Source of the DNA: Zygnema circumcarinatum
Lineage: Eukaryota; Streptophyta; Zygnematophyceae; Zygnematales; Zygnemataceae
Direction of reading: 5' to 3'
Length of the DNA: 64,000 bases
Assembly: GCA_037447605.1 (NCBI GenBank)
Contig: CM074806.1
Span: 1,243,432-1,307,431 of the forward strand
The stretch's first letter is position 1. The number at the start of each line of letters is the position of its first letter. The notes beneath the pieces are model-generated. The model searched no databases and was not told the DNA's origin. It saw only the letters and a list, made by a program, of their open reading frames with translations. Positions 47,101 to 59,380 of this stretch are shown here, one piece after another. The translations under genes and the position numbers were made by a program.

Positions 47101-50100
47101 TTTCGTCCACTTCTACTCTCCCTATCCCAAATAATGTACTGCTTATTCCATCATCAGTGACCACACAACCTTCACAAAACCATCCGGTTGGCAACGCAGC
47201 GGTTCACTCCATCCCACCATACATACAACCTGTCATATGTTATATGCATTGTCAGAAAGATCGAGTTCTTGCCTGCCTTGAAGCAGCCCCGGAATACGCA
47301 AACTGTAGGTTTTCTCCTTGAACGAGTGCACCTCCAGGAGCTGATGGCAGCTCCCTCGTCCCATTCTTCAGCTTAGATTCCGTACTGCGCCCCCACTTGC
47401 CAGGACGACAGAGACTGATGTGTCGACTTTGCAATGAAATGAAGCGGAGACAACAGCAAAGCAGTGAAGCAAACAGGTAAACCGGTATGCCTACGAGTAG
47501 AAATGAGGTTTTCCCAAGCAGCTCGCAAGTGCTTTTTTGCGAAAGTTCAGGAACAGTAGCATTAGTATGTGCCAGCTCAAGAAGGCTTGGTGACTAGGCC
47601 CTCCAGCTAATTTGACAATTTCAACTATAGCATTATATATAATAATAATAATAATATAGCATTGGCTTGCCAAGCGCGTAATGCAATGCAATGAGGCAGA
47701 ACTCTCCATTGTTGCACTCTCTTTCTATGCTAAGGAGCACGAAGGCTCAAAGAAAGGCTCTAAAAGCCTGTGTTCCAATGGAGTTATCGCTGTTCAAAGC
47801 GCGAATTCAGAGACAAAAGAGTTACCTCATGGCTTCGTTGATTTTGCCCAAAGATCAAACGGTTAACCTCATGAAGAGGACATTGATACAAATAAGAAAG
47901 CATGGAATCCTGCCGTCGGTTCACTAATAACCACTTAGAATGTGCGTGCTATAGTAGAGAGCACCTCCAAGCAGTGGAGGAATCACAACTCACCCGAGCA
48001 TGAGAATCATGGCGTCGATGTCGATAAGTGACTGCCTTAAATCTCGGTACAAGTGGCCCAAAAACTGTTCCCACCACAAACACTCCCTCCCCATTTGACA
48101 GCGACATGAGCCACATGGGCAAGAATAAACCTAATGCCTACTCCAATCTATTGTTGCTTTCAGTGTTGCCATGCGATCTTCATATTGACCCGTCACTCGC
48201 AAGCGAGCATTTAGACACAGACAGTTCTGCCGTTAGCCCAAAGTCCCCATTCAAAAATTAAGGTTTACCCACCTGCAGGGGCAGTGAGAGCTGCAGCACG
48301 AGTCCGTTGACCAGCACGAGGTCGCCCACTGTCATTGACCCCGCCCCCACACGTGCCCCGGCGATGGCCATCACTGTGGCGAGCCCAACAGCGATAATGG
48401 TGCTCTGCCCGCCATTCAGAGCGGCGGAGATCAACTCGAGCTTCACCTGCTCCCACATATGCAATGCACTGCCCAAGGGTGCATCAGCAGTTATGGTAGA
48501 AGGGGGAGGGGGAGGGGAGGGGAGGGGAGTGGCCGCAGGATATGGGCAGGTGAGTGAAGGCCATGGGTAAGGATCTCACTGCAGCCTTTTGGTATTTTTG
48601 CAACAGGTTGTCGTAGGAATGAAGATCCAAATTCTGATTGTTGAACTGCATAATGCCACAAACGTAGATTGATTAGACTGGAAAGTCACGTGAAGATTCA
48701 GGCTGTAACCAGAGTTCGGGAAGTGAGGGTCGAGGAGGACCCTGACTGAGGAGAGGGTTCAATCTAAAGGAATCCCTGATTCTATAAGACGCCTTTCATC
48801 ACAGGTGAGAGCATCTGCAATTCTCTGAGTTGAGCTCATGAATGTACCTGCACCACAGTCTCGTAGTTGAGCAAGATGTCCACCACCTTCCCCGTTGTTT
48901 GCTGGTCCAGTGCGTTAACCTGCCGCATCAGCAACCGTTCATCTTGCCTGCTATAAGATGTTGTAAGCTTTCATGGGTCCCGTGTCAAAGCACCTTCCTG
49001 CCCTCGAACAATGTATGCCAACCAAATTACCAATGCCATTCACCTAGCTCACAGAATCGACCTATACCCTATTCATGCATACCCTCCCCAATTTCTTGTC
49101 TACGTGGGTGCTCAGCAGCATACCCCCCTCACAAGATGTAAATCGAAGGACACCACATGCCAACACGCAGTTAAACACTAAAGCTTCATCTAAACGGAAA
49201 CCACATTTGATGCACCAACACATGCACTCCCTTCCATCTGCCGCTCAATGCCATTGGTCCACCGGCCGGCCCACCTCCTTCCTGTACGCCACGGAGGCTT
49301 TGGTTAGGGCCACCGTCCAAGTGATGTACGCCGCGAAGGTGGCGAGAACCACGAGGGCGAAGGAAGGACTGAGCTCGCGAGCAAGCAGGGTGCATACGAG
49401 GACGAGCTCTACAAACGTGGGGATGAATGTGAACACTGGTAGACAACTCCCACCAAGGGAAAAGAAAAGGGGGTAATCAGCATCTCGTAGGAGTAGGAAG
49501 TGAACACTACAATGGTGCTACTACGAACACAAGAACAAAAACAAAGCCATTATCTACCCGTGCAGAAGTATGGCAAGATGAATCTTCCAGTGTACCTTCT
49601 ACACGCTTATTCAGTGTCATTTTCACACATAACCGCTACTACCTGCGAATCTGCGAATCACACACACCATAATGGATGGGCGGGGTTATGCTCGAAAGCT
49701 AAACTCCAAGGCCAGTAAATAAAATAGGTACCCATCTGGACCCCCCCTGTTCTATGTGCAATGCGTTACGACAAGTTGGTTAATAAGTACATTTTTTTGA
49801 AGCTCAGATGCCGTACAACAGGACTACACTTAGCTCCTTTTGAAAATATGGCAATCTAATGAATGTAAGGCATTCATTAGGAAACAGGAGGGTTAACGAC
49901 ATGTTATCCCTTAGAGTGCTTTATCCTAACGGTTCCTTTTGGCAATACTATGCTGCAGGAAAGAAAGATAATGTGGAGTAAGGAAGCAGCGTCACTCCAA
50001 CAACTTAAGAAGGACGAATTGAAATTTTAACCAGCGTGCCTGTACATATATCACAAGCAGTGAGGGGGCTCGTAAACGACCCACCTACAGCCCTAAAGAT

Positions 50101-53024
50101 CATTGTGATGGACCGCTTCCCCCTCTCTAGGATGCGTGCGAGTGCTCCCGTCTTGCGGTCGAGATGGAAGGCCATGTCCATGCTCAGGATGTGCGCAAAG
50201 AACCAGTACTCCACCCGCCGCGCGGTGGCCTGCCCCACGGGCGTGAACACCACGTTGCGCAGTTCGCTCGCCACCGCACTCACTGCCTGACCGCCCAAGA
50301 ACACGCTGCTGCTTAAGCCGGGCAGTGCAAAGGGAGTGGAGGAGGGAGAGGGGAGAGGGGAGAGGGGGGAGGGGGGAGAGAGGGGGGAGGGAGGGGGGAG
50401 GGAGGGGGAGAGGGGGGAAGAGGGGGGAGGGATGGGGAGAGGGGGGAGGGGAGGGGAGGGAGACGAAGGGAAGGGAGGATGGGGAGGGGGGGAGGGGGGA
50501 AGGGGCGGCAGTGGGTGGGGAATTTGAGGTTCCCCAGTTATTCGTTTGGACGTTAAGCACATCCAATACGGCCTCCATTTAAAACAAGTCTCGTAATGAG
50601 CTTGTCAGTTATCGTTGCTACAGATCAAGCTTTCAGGAAAGTCCTCAAAGACTCAGCTTAGTCCTCAGGGTGAAAACCCTGGCAAACTGTGATTGCGTGC
50701 CGCCAAAAGGGCGAGGCTAAGAGCGGGGCGAGGGCAAGGTTTCCACATTTGAAGGTCAAAATTGTATAAAGGAGGTCCCATGGAAGTGCGACTTCCAAAG
50801 GCTGACGCTGGTTTAACCAAAACTTGTCAACAAAGGTGGCGAAAAACCACAGCAAGTATGTTGTGGCTGCGAACCACTTCAAACAAGCAACACGCACCTT
50901 ACTGGCCGCAGAGGCAATGAGAGCTCCAATTGCGGCGTAGATGGCAGGCTTGGACAGCCCCTTCACCTCTGTAAGCAGATCAAGGGCCCGCTTGAAGAGG
51001 ACCGGCCCTGCAAGGCCTGACACCTGCAGAATTTGACTGTATCAGTACGGCTAAGGCATTCAACTCAAGGACTTACAGAGGATTTAGTCACAAGGAAGAG
51101 CAGAACTTGACGAATCAAGAGCGTATTTCTGCACAAATCCAATCGCCAGTCACCGTGCAAGGTGGCACCGACTTTGTTATACTAACGATTACAGTTAACT
51201 TGATGACTCAATGACTAAGATTAGCCAGTTATCATCTGCAGGCCATAGGCTTTTGGAGCATTCCAAATGCTCAGAACATAACGTTGTTAGTACTTAGAAC
51301 TTACAGACGTAAAGCAGCCCAAACTTAAATGAACTTCAGGTTGTTTTCTTCCACTTAAGGCAATCAACATCCTTCTAAGAGCAATAAATCAGATTTCCCA
51401 GTAATGCGAGACGTGCTTGATGCTCACCTTGCCAGCTACTAGCAGCACAAGAGCCAATCCTAGACGCCATCTTAGTGAAGGGTCGCCAGCAGCAAGTGAC
51501 CAAAGAAACGGCAACACCTGTCGACAATGTCAGCAAGAGACTGAAGTACTTATAAGAGTCAACCACGGGAGTCCTTTATGTTTAAGAAAAAAGAAAAAAA
51601 AGGGGCTACAGGGGCTGTTGCGAAACAGGTAGAGGACCGAGAAAACGGAGGTGTCGACAGTGAAATGACAATACATAATGGAGTCTCATATTTTGTTCCA
51701 AAAAGGAAAGGATTTAATAGGACACCTCGTGAGCTTTTCACCGGTCCAACGCTCTGATGCAAGGCTGAATGAACCAGAAAACGCAAATCCTCAGAAGGGA
51801 CTCTTCGAGACAAAACCAGAATGAAGGGCGATAGGGGAAACCCGCCAATTACGAAATGCTACAATTTACGAAATCCGCTTTATACCTTTTGTCCTCCTTC
51901 TCGAGGGCAATAAACGAGGACTTTAAGTGGTCGTTGCTAGTTTTACAAAACGCAATTCAAAAATTATCTCGCTGAAAAGGTGATTTTCTCAGGTCAATCG
52001 CCACGACCTGACAATAATTATGGTTTATTAACAAGCCGAAAAAGAATAAACGATGGAAAAATGTAGATTCTTTACAGAATTCCCATTGAGGTGGAGTACT
52101 CAGGCGACAGCACTAATTGAACCAATAACTTCTGCCCTATAAGTAAATTCCACTAAAACAAAAATTCGAATTTAAATTTATGTGTCAAATGAAATTGATC
52201 GTTAGCGTTACAATTGCCGCAGCGGCTAACCAAGGGAGCACGATCCGGTTCGGATAGCAGACTTTGTATGCGCATAAAATTAAAGATTTCCAGGTAATGG
52301 CTTTAAATTCGAGAGTAACGACAGTACTTACCGCAAAAAGGGACGTATCAGTTGGAGGGGTGGGAAGGGGCTTGGGGATTTCGAACGTGACATTGCCCTC
52401 ATCGTTCCCTGCCGAGAGAAGAGCTGCCTCTCCCGCGCTGCAGGAAACTCGTTTGCTTGCTTTTTTCTTTCTTGCGGGTGCTCTGAAGTTCTGGTGTGTC
52501 TTTTGCAAAGAAGTCGACTGCTGTTCGCCAGAATAGCACGCGCAAGAGCGCACAGACCTACATTTGCGACGGTGAAAGAACGAAGAAGAGCAAGATTGAT
52601 TGACGCGGAGCTGTGACCGCACTGATAAGCGGATAGTCTGCGACTGGCACGCGGCCCCGCGACAGCTGGCCAAGTCGGAGTTGCTCCTCGGTCCACTGGC
52701 CGACGACATGCACTCTGACCCGTGCATTTCACCGGCACGCTTGCACGGCTGCGCCCTCAGACTTGATCCTCGCTGCCATGCAATCCTGCCGCAAGCTTCA
52801 AGGCCTGTAGTGGCGCCAGGAGGCGAGCCGGCCAGCCCGTAAGAGATCATTCTGCAGCCCTGCACGGAATTCATGGAACTCCTTCCGCCCCACAGCACGC
52901 ACTCGGCTGAGTGCTTCACGAGTCTGCCTCCACTCCGCCTCCGCCTGCAAACCGCGAGGGAGGGAGGGAGGGTGGACAGCAGGGCGAGCTGGAGAGCAGC
53001 TAGCTCGGTGAGCAGGGCATCCAC
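44112..53024 (-). CDS. ATM1/ABCB7-class ABC half-transporter, organelle type
   Basis: Half-size exporter; ATM/ABCB7 members dimerise in the mitochondrial inner membrane and export a glutathione/sulfur species for cytosolic Fe-S assembly. Eighteen exons (minus strand): 53024-52332, 51517-51428, 51023-50898, 50286-50085, 49435-49275, 48919-48848, 48645-48580, 48446-48273, 48064-47994, 47384-47273, 47051-46887, 46610-46569, 46438-46349, 45783-45715, 45495-45445, 45022-44966, 44677-44579, 44438-44112; phases agree; about 888 residues. Membrane-domain blocks include [52 protein letters not shown] and [20 protein letters not shown]. The nucleotide domain has [56 protein letters not shown] and VAHRLST. 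The first 231 residues are a low-conservation Ser/Arg-rich leader; the start is uncertain and could be a later ATG. Intron 10 has a GC donor. The C-terminus carries an extra acidic tail of about 70 residues. A plastid location is not excluded. Confidence 0.92.
50336..50512. repeat. Purine tract (pyrimidine on the sense strand) in an ABC-transporter intron
   Basis: About 175 bases of GGGGAGAG/GGGGGA units. On the transporter's coding (minus) strand this is a CT run lying just upstream of the exon 4 acceptor, so it acts as an exceptionally long polypyrimidine tract. Confidence 0.85.
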
Positions 53025-53744
53025 GCCAGCCCGCCAGCAAGTGCGGAGCTCTGGAGCAGCCCGTCACAGCTGCCCGCCCGCAGCCCGGCGGGCGTCCGGG
53101 CAGAAACCAAAGTCTGCTTGGCCAATCGCGCGATGTGAGTGAGGAATTTCGTGCTGCCCAGCGCCACGTGTCAGAATCTGAACGGCGAGAGAAGGTTCAG
53201 CGCGGGCGCTCTGCGCGGGCAGGACAATTGAAACATTTTGGGCGCGCTGCCCTCGCTCGTGTCCCGCCCGCCGCGGCAGAGCGCCACGCTGCGCGCCTAG
53301 GGCCTAGGCCCTCACTCCCTAGGGCCCTAGTCCCGCCCGCGGGCGCGGCGGGCCACCACGTCAGCAGCGCGGCAGGCCGAGACGTGCGCGGAGTGCCGTT
53401 GGAACACGTGGTTCCACAGTTTGGCCACGTATTGGCTGTAGCTGATCTGGCATGTGCACTTAACTATTCTCGTGGTGCGCGCGTCCAGATCTTGTCGCCA
53501 CGTTGGCAGCCCGGTACGGCTTTACGAACATCGCGTGGCCCCAAAACGTGCCGCGGCTAGTGCACGCACGTGGAAGCTTCCGCCTGCGTCAGCGGCAGCC
53601 GCCCCCGCGGGAGGGAGGGAGGGAGGGAGGGAGAGGCCGAGGCCTCAAAAGAGGGCGGCGCTCTTAACTCTTCTGTTCGCTTTCCCTGCCGCTGCTGCTG
53701 CTGCTGCTGTCGTCAGGAGAGAGGTTCTGCTGGCTGCCGCAGCC
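53025..53744. promoter_or_regulatory. Shared head-to-head promoter region (ABC transporter / MGST3) with ACGTG cores
   Basis: A 720-bp very GC-rich interval between divergent genes. It contains GCCACGTGTCAG near 53164, CCACGTCAG near 53355, AACACGTGG near 53404, GGCCACGTATTGG near 53422, an imperfect CCCTAGGGCCCTAG palindrome near 53320, a GGGA run at about 53611-53633 and a (CTG)n run at about 53690-53710 close to the MGST3 ATG. Confidence 0.55.
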
Positions 53745-55787
53745 ATGGCTGTCGTTGAGGTCAACGGGGAGTTCGGCTATGTCATTCTCATAGCGGCTCT
53801 CGCGTGCATCGTCAACATGTGGATGGCTTTTTCAGTCGGACGAGCGAGGAAAACGTGAGGGGTTTCTCATATCTTCTGTTTGGCTGGTCTGGAATTGGAA
53901 GTTAGCTATGGAAGATTTTATGGATTCCTCACTTTCTTGATGATTCTTAATGGACTGGCTTTGGCTGTTCGGAACGATTGTTTGCTAAAGTTTTGCGTTG
54001 GATGCTTTTCTGTTTCTCTGACGATTAAGGAAAGTTTCTTTTATCAGGTACGGCGTTCATTACCCGGCCTTGTACGCTGACGAGACCACCAACGACAACG
54101 CAGTTGCCTTCAATTGTATCCAGGTAAGCTTGTCGTCGAACTTCCTGAATGGCTATTACTGTACTGTATTTTTTTTTGAGAGAGCTGTAATAGGAACGAG
54201 GCCATAGTCCGGCGTTACTGGCTGCTTTCCGGTAAATGGATTGGTGTGCGACATGCCTTTTCGCTTGGAGGCCCTGCCTTTTCTCTGTACATGGTTCAAT
54301 AAATTCTTCAATGCGGATCAGCCTTCTCCGTAACAGAGAAGGTAGTAAGAAGGATATTGCTGTCTATGTGATTTTCAAGTTTGTTGTGCTTTTTAATGGC
54401 TGGTTCTGTTGTCTGTGCAAGAACTGTTTTGTGCAAACAGCCCTAACAGTGTCCTTTTTTTATACCGGGTGTGGGCTTCCAGAGGGGTCATCAAAACAGC
54501 CTCGAAAATCTTCCAATGTTTTTCACGCTTCTGCTCCTTAGTGGATTGCAGGTGAAATTTTTTTGTTTCCTTTATTTTTATCTACAGGCGGTTTTTAGGG
54601 ATTTAGAGAGAAACGCATGTATGATTCATCTTCTTTGCATATCAATTACTTTTTTCGTTTTTGCAGTTTTTTGTTCTCTGGGCTTATAGACTCAATTCGA
54701 CTTTTGTTAGGCCGAAAGCTCTACACTTTGTTGTATGTGTTTTGTTGATTCTTTCATTCTACTTATTGTCTCTCGCTTTGTAGTTCCTCCCTTGCAAATG
54801 TTGCTCGTAGAATAGTGATATGTTTGTGACCTATGCCGATCTTGGGAGACGAAACGCAGTTGTAAGGCGGCATCATCTAGCTGCAGTTACGATCGCAATG
54901 CCCAGACTAGTACTGGAAGGAACAAGTTTTGAAGTGAACGCCAAGTTGTGCTGACCTGAGCAAATATACACTGAAGTTCTGTTTGGGTGGCAAGGAAACC
55001 TTCCTATTTACATCGCACCTATTACGATTCCAGTCCATCTGTCTGGATGCTATTCCTTCTATCAAAGGATACCTCTGAAAGTTTTGCTGCTCTTCTGGCG
55101 GATCTTTTGCGTTACAGCATCCCAGGATTGCAACGGCTGCTGGATTGGTCTATATCGTGGGCAGGATTTTTTACTTCATCGGTTACTCCAGTGGAGATCC
55201 AAGTGGAAGAACACGTGGAATGTACGCCATTCAACCTATAGCACCTCCTACAAGTTCCACTTATGCTGTCAGATGTGCTGCTGAAAGAATGCTTGAGGGT
55301 GCCCTGCAATTTGGCAAGAGCTTGCTTCATTTGCTGGCTAGAATACGGGTGGTTTGTCCGGTTTGAAATTGCTAGTGGTAGCATGCACTTTTGGTTAGCG
55401 AAATTCTGGCTCGTGCGGAATGCAATTTTCACGTAATTCTCTGGATGGTGTGACTCTCTTTGTGTAGTTTGATACGGTCCAATATTCGCTTTACATTTCA
55501 AAAGTCAAATGAAAACGATGCTTCACCTGGATATCTGTTCTATACCTCTACTGGGTTTCTCTTGTATCTTACAAGTTTTCGCGCATTTGCAGACATTCTC
55601 AGTGAATAATTGAAAATGTGTCGCAGAAAGTCTGAATGAGAAACAGCCGGACGTTTCATTCATTGAGCTCCTTGTATACCACCTGTTTATGCTGCTCTAT
55701 TGTTGTCTGTGCAGGTTCTACGTACTTGGCCTCTTAACTCTCCTCATTCTCAGCATTTGGACTGGTATCAGCTTAGTTCTTCCCTGA
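53745..55787 (+). CDS. MGST3: Microsomal glutathione S-transferase 3 (MAPEG family)
   Basis: Small ER membrane enzyme conjugating or reducing lipid (hydro)peroxides with glutathione. Exons: 53745-53854, 54048-54123, 54483-54551, 55118-55221, 55715-55787; phases agree; about 143 residues, matching the family (about 145-150). The pattern EYGFV.L..AA followed by NCIQRGHQNSLENLP (Arg about 63, Glu about 70) is the MAPEG active-site signature. HPRIATAAGLVYIVGRIFYF and GYSSGDPSGRTRGM follow, then the last hydrophobic helix. Four hydrophobic segments are visible. Exon 4 ends after AT of the Met codon (RGM), which joins the final exon in frame; the continuing open frame beyond this donor is intron. 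The intron is rich in T-runs. Head-to-head with the ABC transporter. Confidence 0.92.
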
Positions 55788-56470
55788 GAATCCAGAGACC
55801 CATGGCGTTTCTGAAGGCTGCTTTGCGCGATGGACGAGAACAACAACGATGGCCTGGAGAAGATTAATTAGTAGACTTAGGTGCTGCAATGAAGCGGGGC
55901 ATTAGCGATACGTTTGACTTGATTAGCGATACGTTTGACTTCACAGCCAGCCAGCTCATTAAATTGGCCGAAAGAAAGGGGCTTTAATTTTGGCCAAATC
56001 TCGTGAGGCAGATAGCTCAAAGTCTCAAAAGCTTAACCCATTGCGAGGTATATGGCCCGGCCTGGCTGGTCTGGCGTAGCGTTGTTGTTAGGCCCCTTTT
56101 TGTTGTGAGGCGGAAAATAGGTCGAAGGGTGCACCCTGATGGGCATGACCCAAGGCACCCAGCTGCACTTTTTTGCATCTCCTTCATTGAATTTTTAGTT
56201 TTTGAATTGTATGCTCACGAAATGTCAACTGGTTTGCACTCTTCAGCGCTCTTCTCTCTGTCTATCGAAAACGAAGGGATGTGTACACCGTGTACCGCAC
56301 CACATAACTTTTGTGTAGTGCTGCTGCTGCTGCACTGTTGCACTGCTACAAAAATTTGGGCTAAGCCGGTAAAGCAAGCGCCAGAGAGAGGAGGCGAACC
56401 ATCCATCCCCTGTTCGTTGCGCACAGAGCATGCATGCATGCATGCAGGCAGTCGGCCCGCGAGGGAGGTC
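55788..56470. other. MGST3 3' flank
   Basis: No gene recognised. A 21-base direct duplication (GATTAGCGATACGTTTGACTT type) occurs near 55904-55942. A CATGCATGCATGCATGCAGG run lies near 56430. It should contain the MGST3 3' UTR. Confidence 0.45.
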
Positions 56471-56479
56471 CGGGCCAGG

Positions 56480-56700
56480 CCCCGCCTACTTTAGGCCCCG
56501 CCGCTTGTTTGGGCCCGCCCCTTGATTAGGCCCCCGCCCTTTGTTTTAGGCCCCGCCCCTTGTTTAGGCCTCCCCTCCCTTGTTTAGGCCCCGCCCCTTG
56601 TTTAGCCCCCCCCCCTCCCTTGTTTAGGCCCCGCCCCATTTTTAGGCCCCCCCCTCCCTTGTTTAGGCCCCGCCCCTTGTTTAGGCCCCGCCGTGCGGGG
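56480..56700. repeat. GC-box minisatellite, about 18-22 bp units
   Basis: About ten to eleven tandem units close to TTTAGGCCCCGCCCCTTG. Variants alternate CCCCGCCCC with CTCCCCTCCCTTG. Each unit carries a CCCCGCCC GC-box core. Confidence 0.9.
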
Positions 56701-57898
56701 GGGGGGACCTCGCGTCTCGATAAGAAAGGATTCGGATCTGCGCACACCCCACCGCCCCCCGTGCAATGGTCGCACGCCATCTGTCCCTTGGCAGAAATTA
56801 GAGGTACCATGGATAAACCCAGTGAGCCAATCAGGAGCCGCCGACCATACGACGAAGTTTCTGGGCAGCAGAGGTCGTCCTGTCGTCGCCTGGGCGAAAA
56901 GGCCGACAATTTGTCGTTTGCGTGGGGGAGGAATATCGCTATATCGCCGTCGCATCGGCCGGCGGAGAGGACCGTTGCCGGCTGCACTCCGCCGGTGGCC
57001 GGCCTGCCTGAGCCTTGTAGCGTTTTGGACAAAGGTGGGAGTGAGGTCGCGGATGGCCAATGGCTGTGAGGTCGCGGGATCAAACCTCGGCCGGCGCGGT
57101 TCTTACTTTGCACATTGTTACTAACTAATGACTTAAAATCCGAGCAAGAATGGGACACGCAGTGCAAACTGTGCAGCACGTGTCCTTCAAACCCACAAAC
57201 GATTAGTTATCAAACAAAAGAAAATATATTCACAAAACAATGGTATTATCTTCTTCTCCAAAAGGAGGCAAATCGCATTAATTCATCGTTATTAAAAAAG
57301 AAAAGAAAAAAAATCAGTGCCTCAGTCCTATGGAATCTACACGGAGCACTTGTACAGGGTCGCATTTGCGGCTGCAGCAAACGGACTGACTCTATCCCCT
57401 CACTCGCGAGTAGTAGGGGCCCTCCTCCCGCCCTCCCTCCTTCCAGGCCTTCCTTGAGCGGCTTTGAGATAGATGCTCATTGCATTTTGTAATGCAACGG
57501 AAGCCCTGAAACGCCCCTGTCTGCCCGTCTGCCTGTCTGCATGTGATACTAAAACCGACCCAAAGCTTAGCTCAGACGGATACAATAATAATGCATACAT
57601 ACCCATACGATATTATGCGGAGCCCAGAAGTGAAGGGCTCCACCGTTGGCTCAATCAGCTCGCCATCCTGAACCTGTTGATGGGCGGGTTCAAATATTAC
57701 GCGTTGCTGCTGACTGAACCTTTCCCTATAAGCGTTACCATGCACCCACCGACTGTTCTGCCACCTAAGATGGCTGAGCTGGCAGAGACCACGTCTGAGC
57801 CCCCACAAGCTGCAGACAGCCGATGATGCAAAGGCTATGAGATGTTTTCAGCACCCTCCCTCCTGCCGCTGTTTCTATGTATGTCGCCCCTCCCCGCT
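56701..57898. other. Intergenic, no recognised gene
   Basis: GC-rich to about 57100, then AT-rich. Long frames continue out of the minisatellite but lack family features. The right part should hold the 3' UTR of the PLAC8-family gene. Confidence 0.45.
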
Positions 57899-59380
57899 CT
57901 ATAAGCGAACAAAGCCGTTTTTGCCAGGGGAGCCGCGAATGGGACCCTGCAACACTTCCGGTGGATTCATGGGATTATCCCCGGACTCGAAATTGCTGTC
58001 CACACTGCTCCCCATGGCGGACTCCTCCATCTCCGCCCCTCCATCCAGCATCTCCTCGGGGTTGATGTACAGCCCGGTCTCGCCCTCCTCCACTATTTGG
58101 TAGTACTGCGAGGTCCTGACCTCTTGGCAGAGAGTGCAGTAGGGGCAGAGCAGCCATAGCGCGCAGTCCGTGAGCTTTGCGTTCCCGCATACCCATCTGC
58201 TCGCCGGCAGGCGGAAGGCTTTGCGCATGTGCGACCGCCACACGGCGCCGTACACGAGGCCGAGCTCGGCCACCACGAGGCCCATAACGGCAACAAGCTG
58301 CCGCGTGTCACCGTCCTTTACGGTTTGAGCAGCAAGCTCGAAGAGAAGGAGGGGGCCGACAATGACAAGGAGGAAAGTGCTCGTCTGAATGTACTTGTTG
58401 CCGAAGCCGAGACGATGCATGTGCAAGCCGAACATGACGAAGGGGAGGAGGCAGGTGAGGAGGGCTGTTCTCCTCTTGGCAAAGCAGCCGGGGCATACGG
58501 AGCCCTGCCATTGGGGATGTTCCACCACCTTCCCGTCAAGAGCAAACACCAGTTTTCGCTCCCTGAACACTATCTGCCCGTCCTCCATAGACGAACTGCT
58601 TCCCACTTCGTTGTAGTCACGTTGCAAAGGGCTCATGATCGCGTAGAGAAAGGCGACTCCGGGGCTGATGGTTGCCGCCACGAGGGTGATCCAAACAGCA
58701 GAAAGCGGCCGCTCACCTCGAGGATACGCCCAATAGATGATGGCCAGCGCGTACATGCTGATGCACATGATGTGAAGGAGGATGACGAGGTTCATCATGT
58801 GCAGCTGGTCGCGAGGCTTGCGGTGCCCTCCGCGGCAGTAGTACTCTCTCAGCTCCTTCTTGTCCTTGGGAGTCCAACGGTAGAGCATGTAGGAGTGGCG
58901 AATGAAGACCGGATGGAAAACTGCGTTCATAAGCACGCAGAGCGCGTTCAGGATTTGCGTGGTGATGTCGGCCCACTCCTCCCTCTTCTCCTTGCTTTCG
59001 AAGTATTTGTCGAGGAAGCCGAGCTCAAGGAGGCAGAGCAGCACAGTTCCAACGCCCGACAGGAGAAGCCATATGACAAGCGCAACATTAAGGGGGTCCT
59101 TCATGAAGGTCTTGGTCCACTGCCATAGCTGCCCCCACGAGATCTCTCCGTACATGGGAATTTTCACCCCATGCCGCAGACGAATTCTCTTCTTCTTTGC
59201 GTCGGCCGGCGAGCCCCCTACTTCAAAAGGGGGGACATCTCCCGCCTCCGCATCGCGTTCAGAGGGGAGGCCTGCGGGGTCCGTCGGTGCTCCCAAAGTG
59301 TTCGTTGCCGCGAGCTTGATCTTATGAGGTTGCTCGTGCTGCAAGGGAGAGAGATTCGCTCCCTGCCCTTGGCCGGCCAT
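57899..59380 (-). CDS. PLAC8-family multi-pass membrane protein, single exon
   Basis: Intron-free, about 493 residues, a large form of the PLAC8 (placenta-specific 8 / Cys-rich) family found in plants; family members are linked to cell size, cadmium resistance and Ca2+ transport, but this large form has no sure function. Residues 1-70 are soluble and polar, then KIPMYGEISWGQLWQWTKTF. Hydrophobic helices follow near ALVIWLLLSGVGTVLLCLLE, a NALCVLMNAV segment, MMNLVILLHIMCISMYALAI, AVWITLVAATISPGVAFLYA, TALLTCLLPFVMFGL and FLLVIVGPLLLFELAA. The PLAC8 motif CPYCTLCQEVRTS lies near 412-425; a CPGCFAKRR motif also occurs earlier. An upstream in-frame ATG at 59557 exists, but the chosen start at 59380 gives the more protein-like N-terminus. 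Acidic tail with no hydrophobic end. Confidence 0.85.
   Translation of the reverse strand: MAGQGQGANLSPLQHEQPHKIKLAATNTLGAPTDPAGLPSERDAEAGDVPPFEVGGSPADAKKKRIRLRHGVKIPMYGEISWGQLWQWTKTFMKDPLNVALVIWLLLSGVGTVLLCLLELGFLDKYFESKEKREEWADITTQILNALCVLMNAVFHPVFIRHSYMLYRWTPKDKKELREYYCRGGHRKPRDQLHMMNLVILLHIMCISMYALAIIYWAYPRGERPLSAVWITLVAATISPGVAFLYAIMSPLQRDYNEVGSSSSMEDGQIVFRERKLVFALDGKVVEHPQWQGSVCPGCFAKRRTALLTCLLPFVMFGLHMHRLGFGNKYIQTSTFLLVIVGPLLLFELAAQTVKDGDTRQLVAVMGLVVAELGLVYGAVWRSHMRKAFRLPASRWVCGNAKLTDCALWLLCPYCTLCQEVRTSQYYQIVEEGETGLYINPEEMLDGGAEMEESAMGSSVDSNFESGDNPMNPPEVLQGPIRGSPGKNGFVRL

Noticed and set aside
58229-59128. A 299-codon plus-strand frame
   Set aside because: Lies opposite the PLAC8-family coding sequence and shows no family features; a codon-composition shadow.
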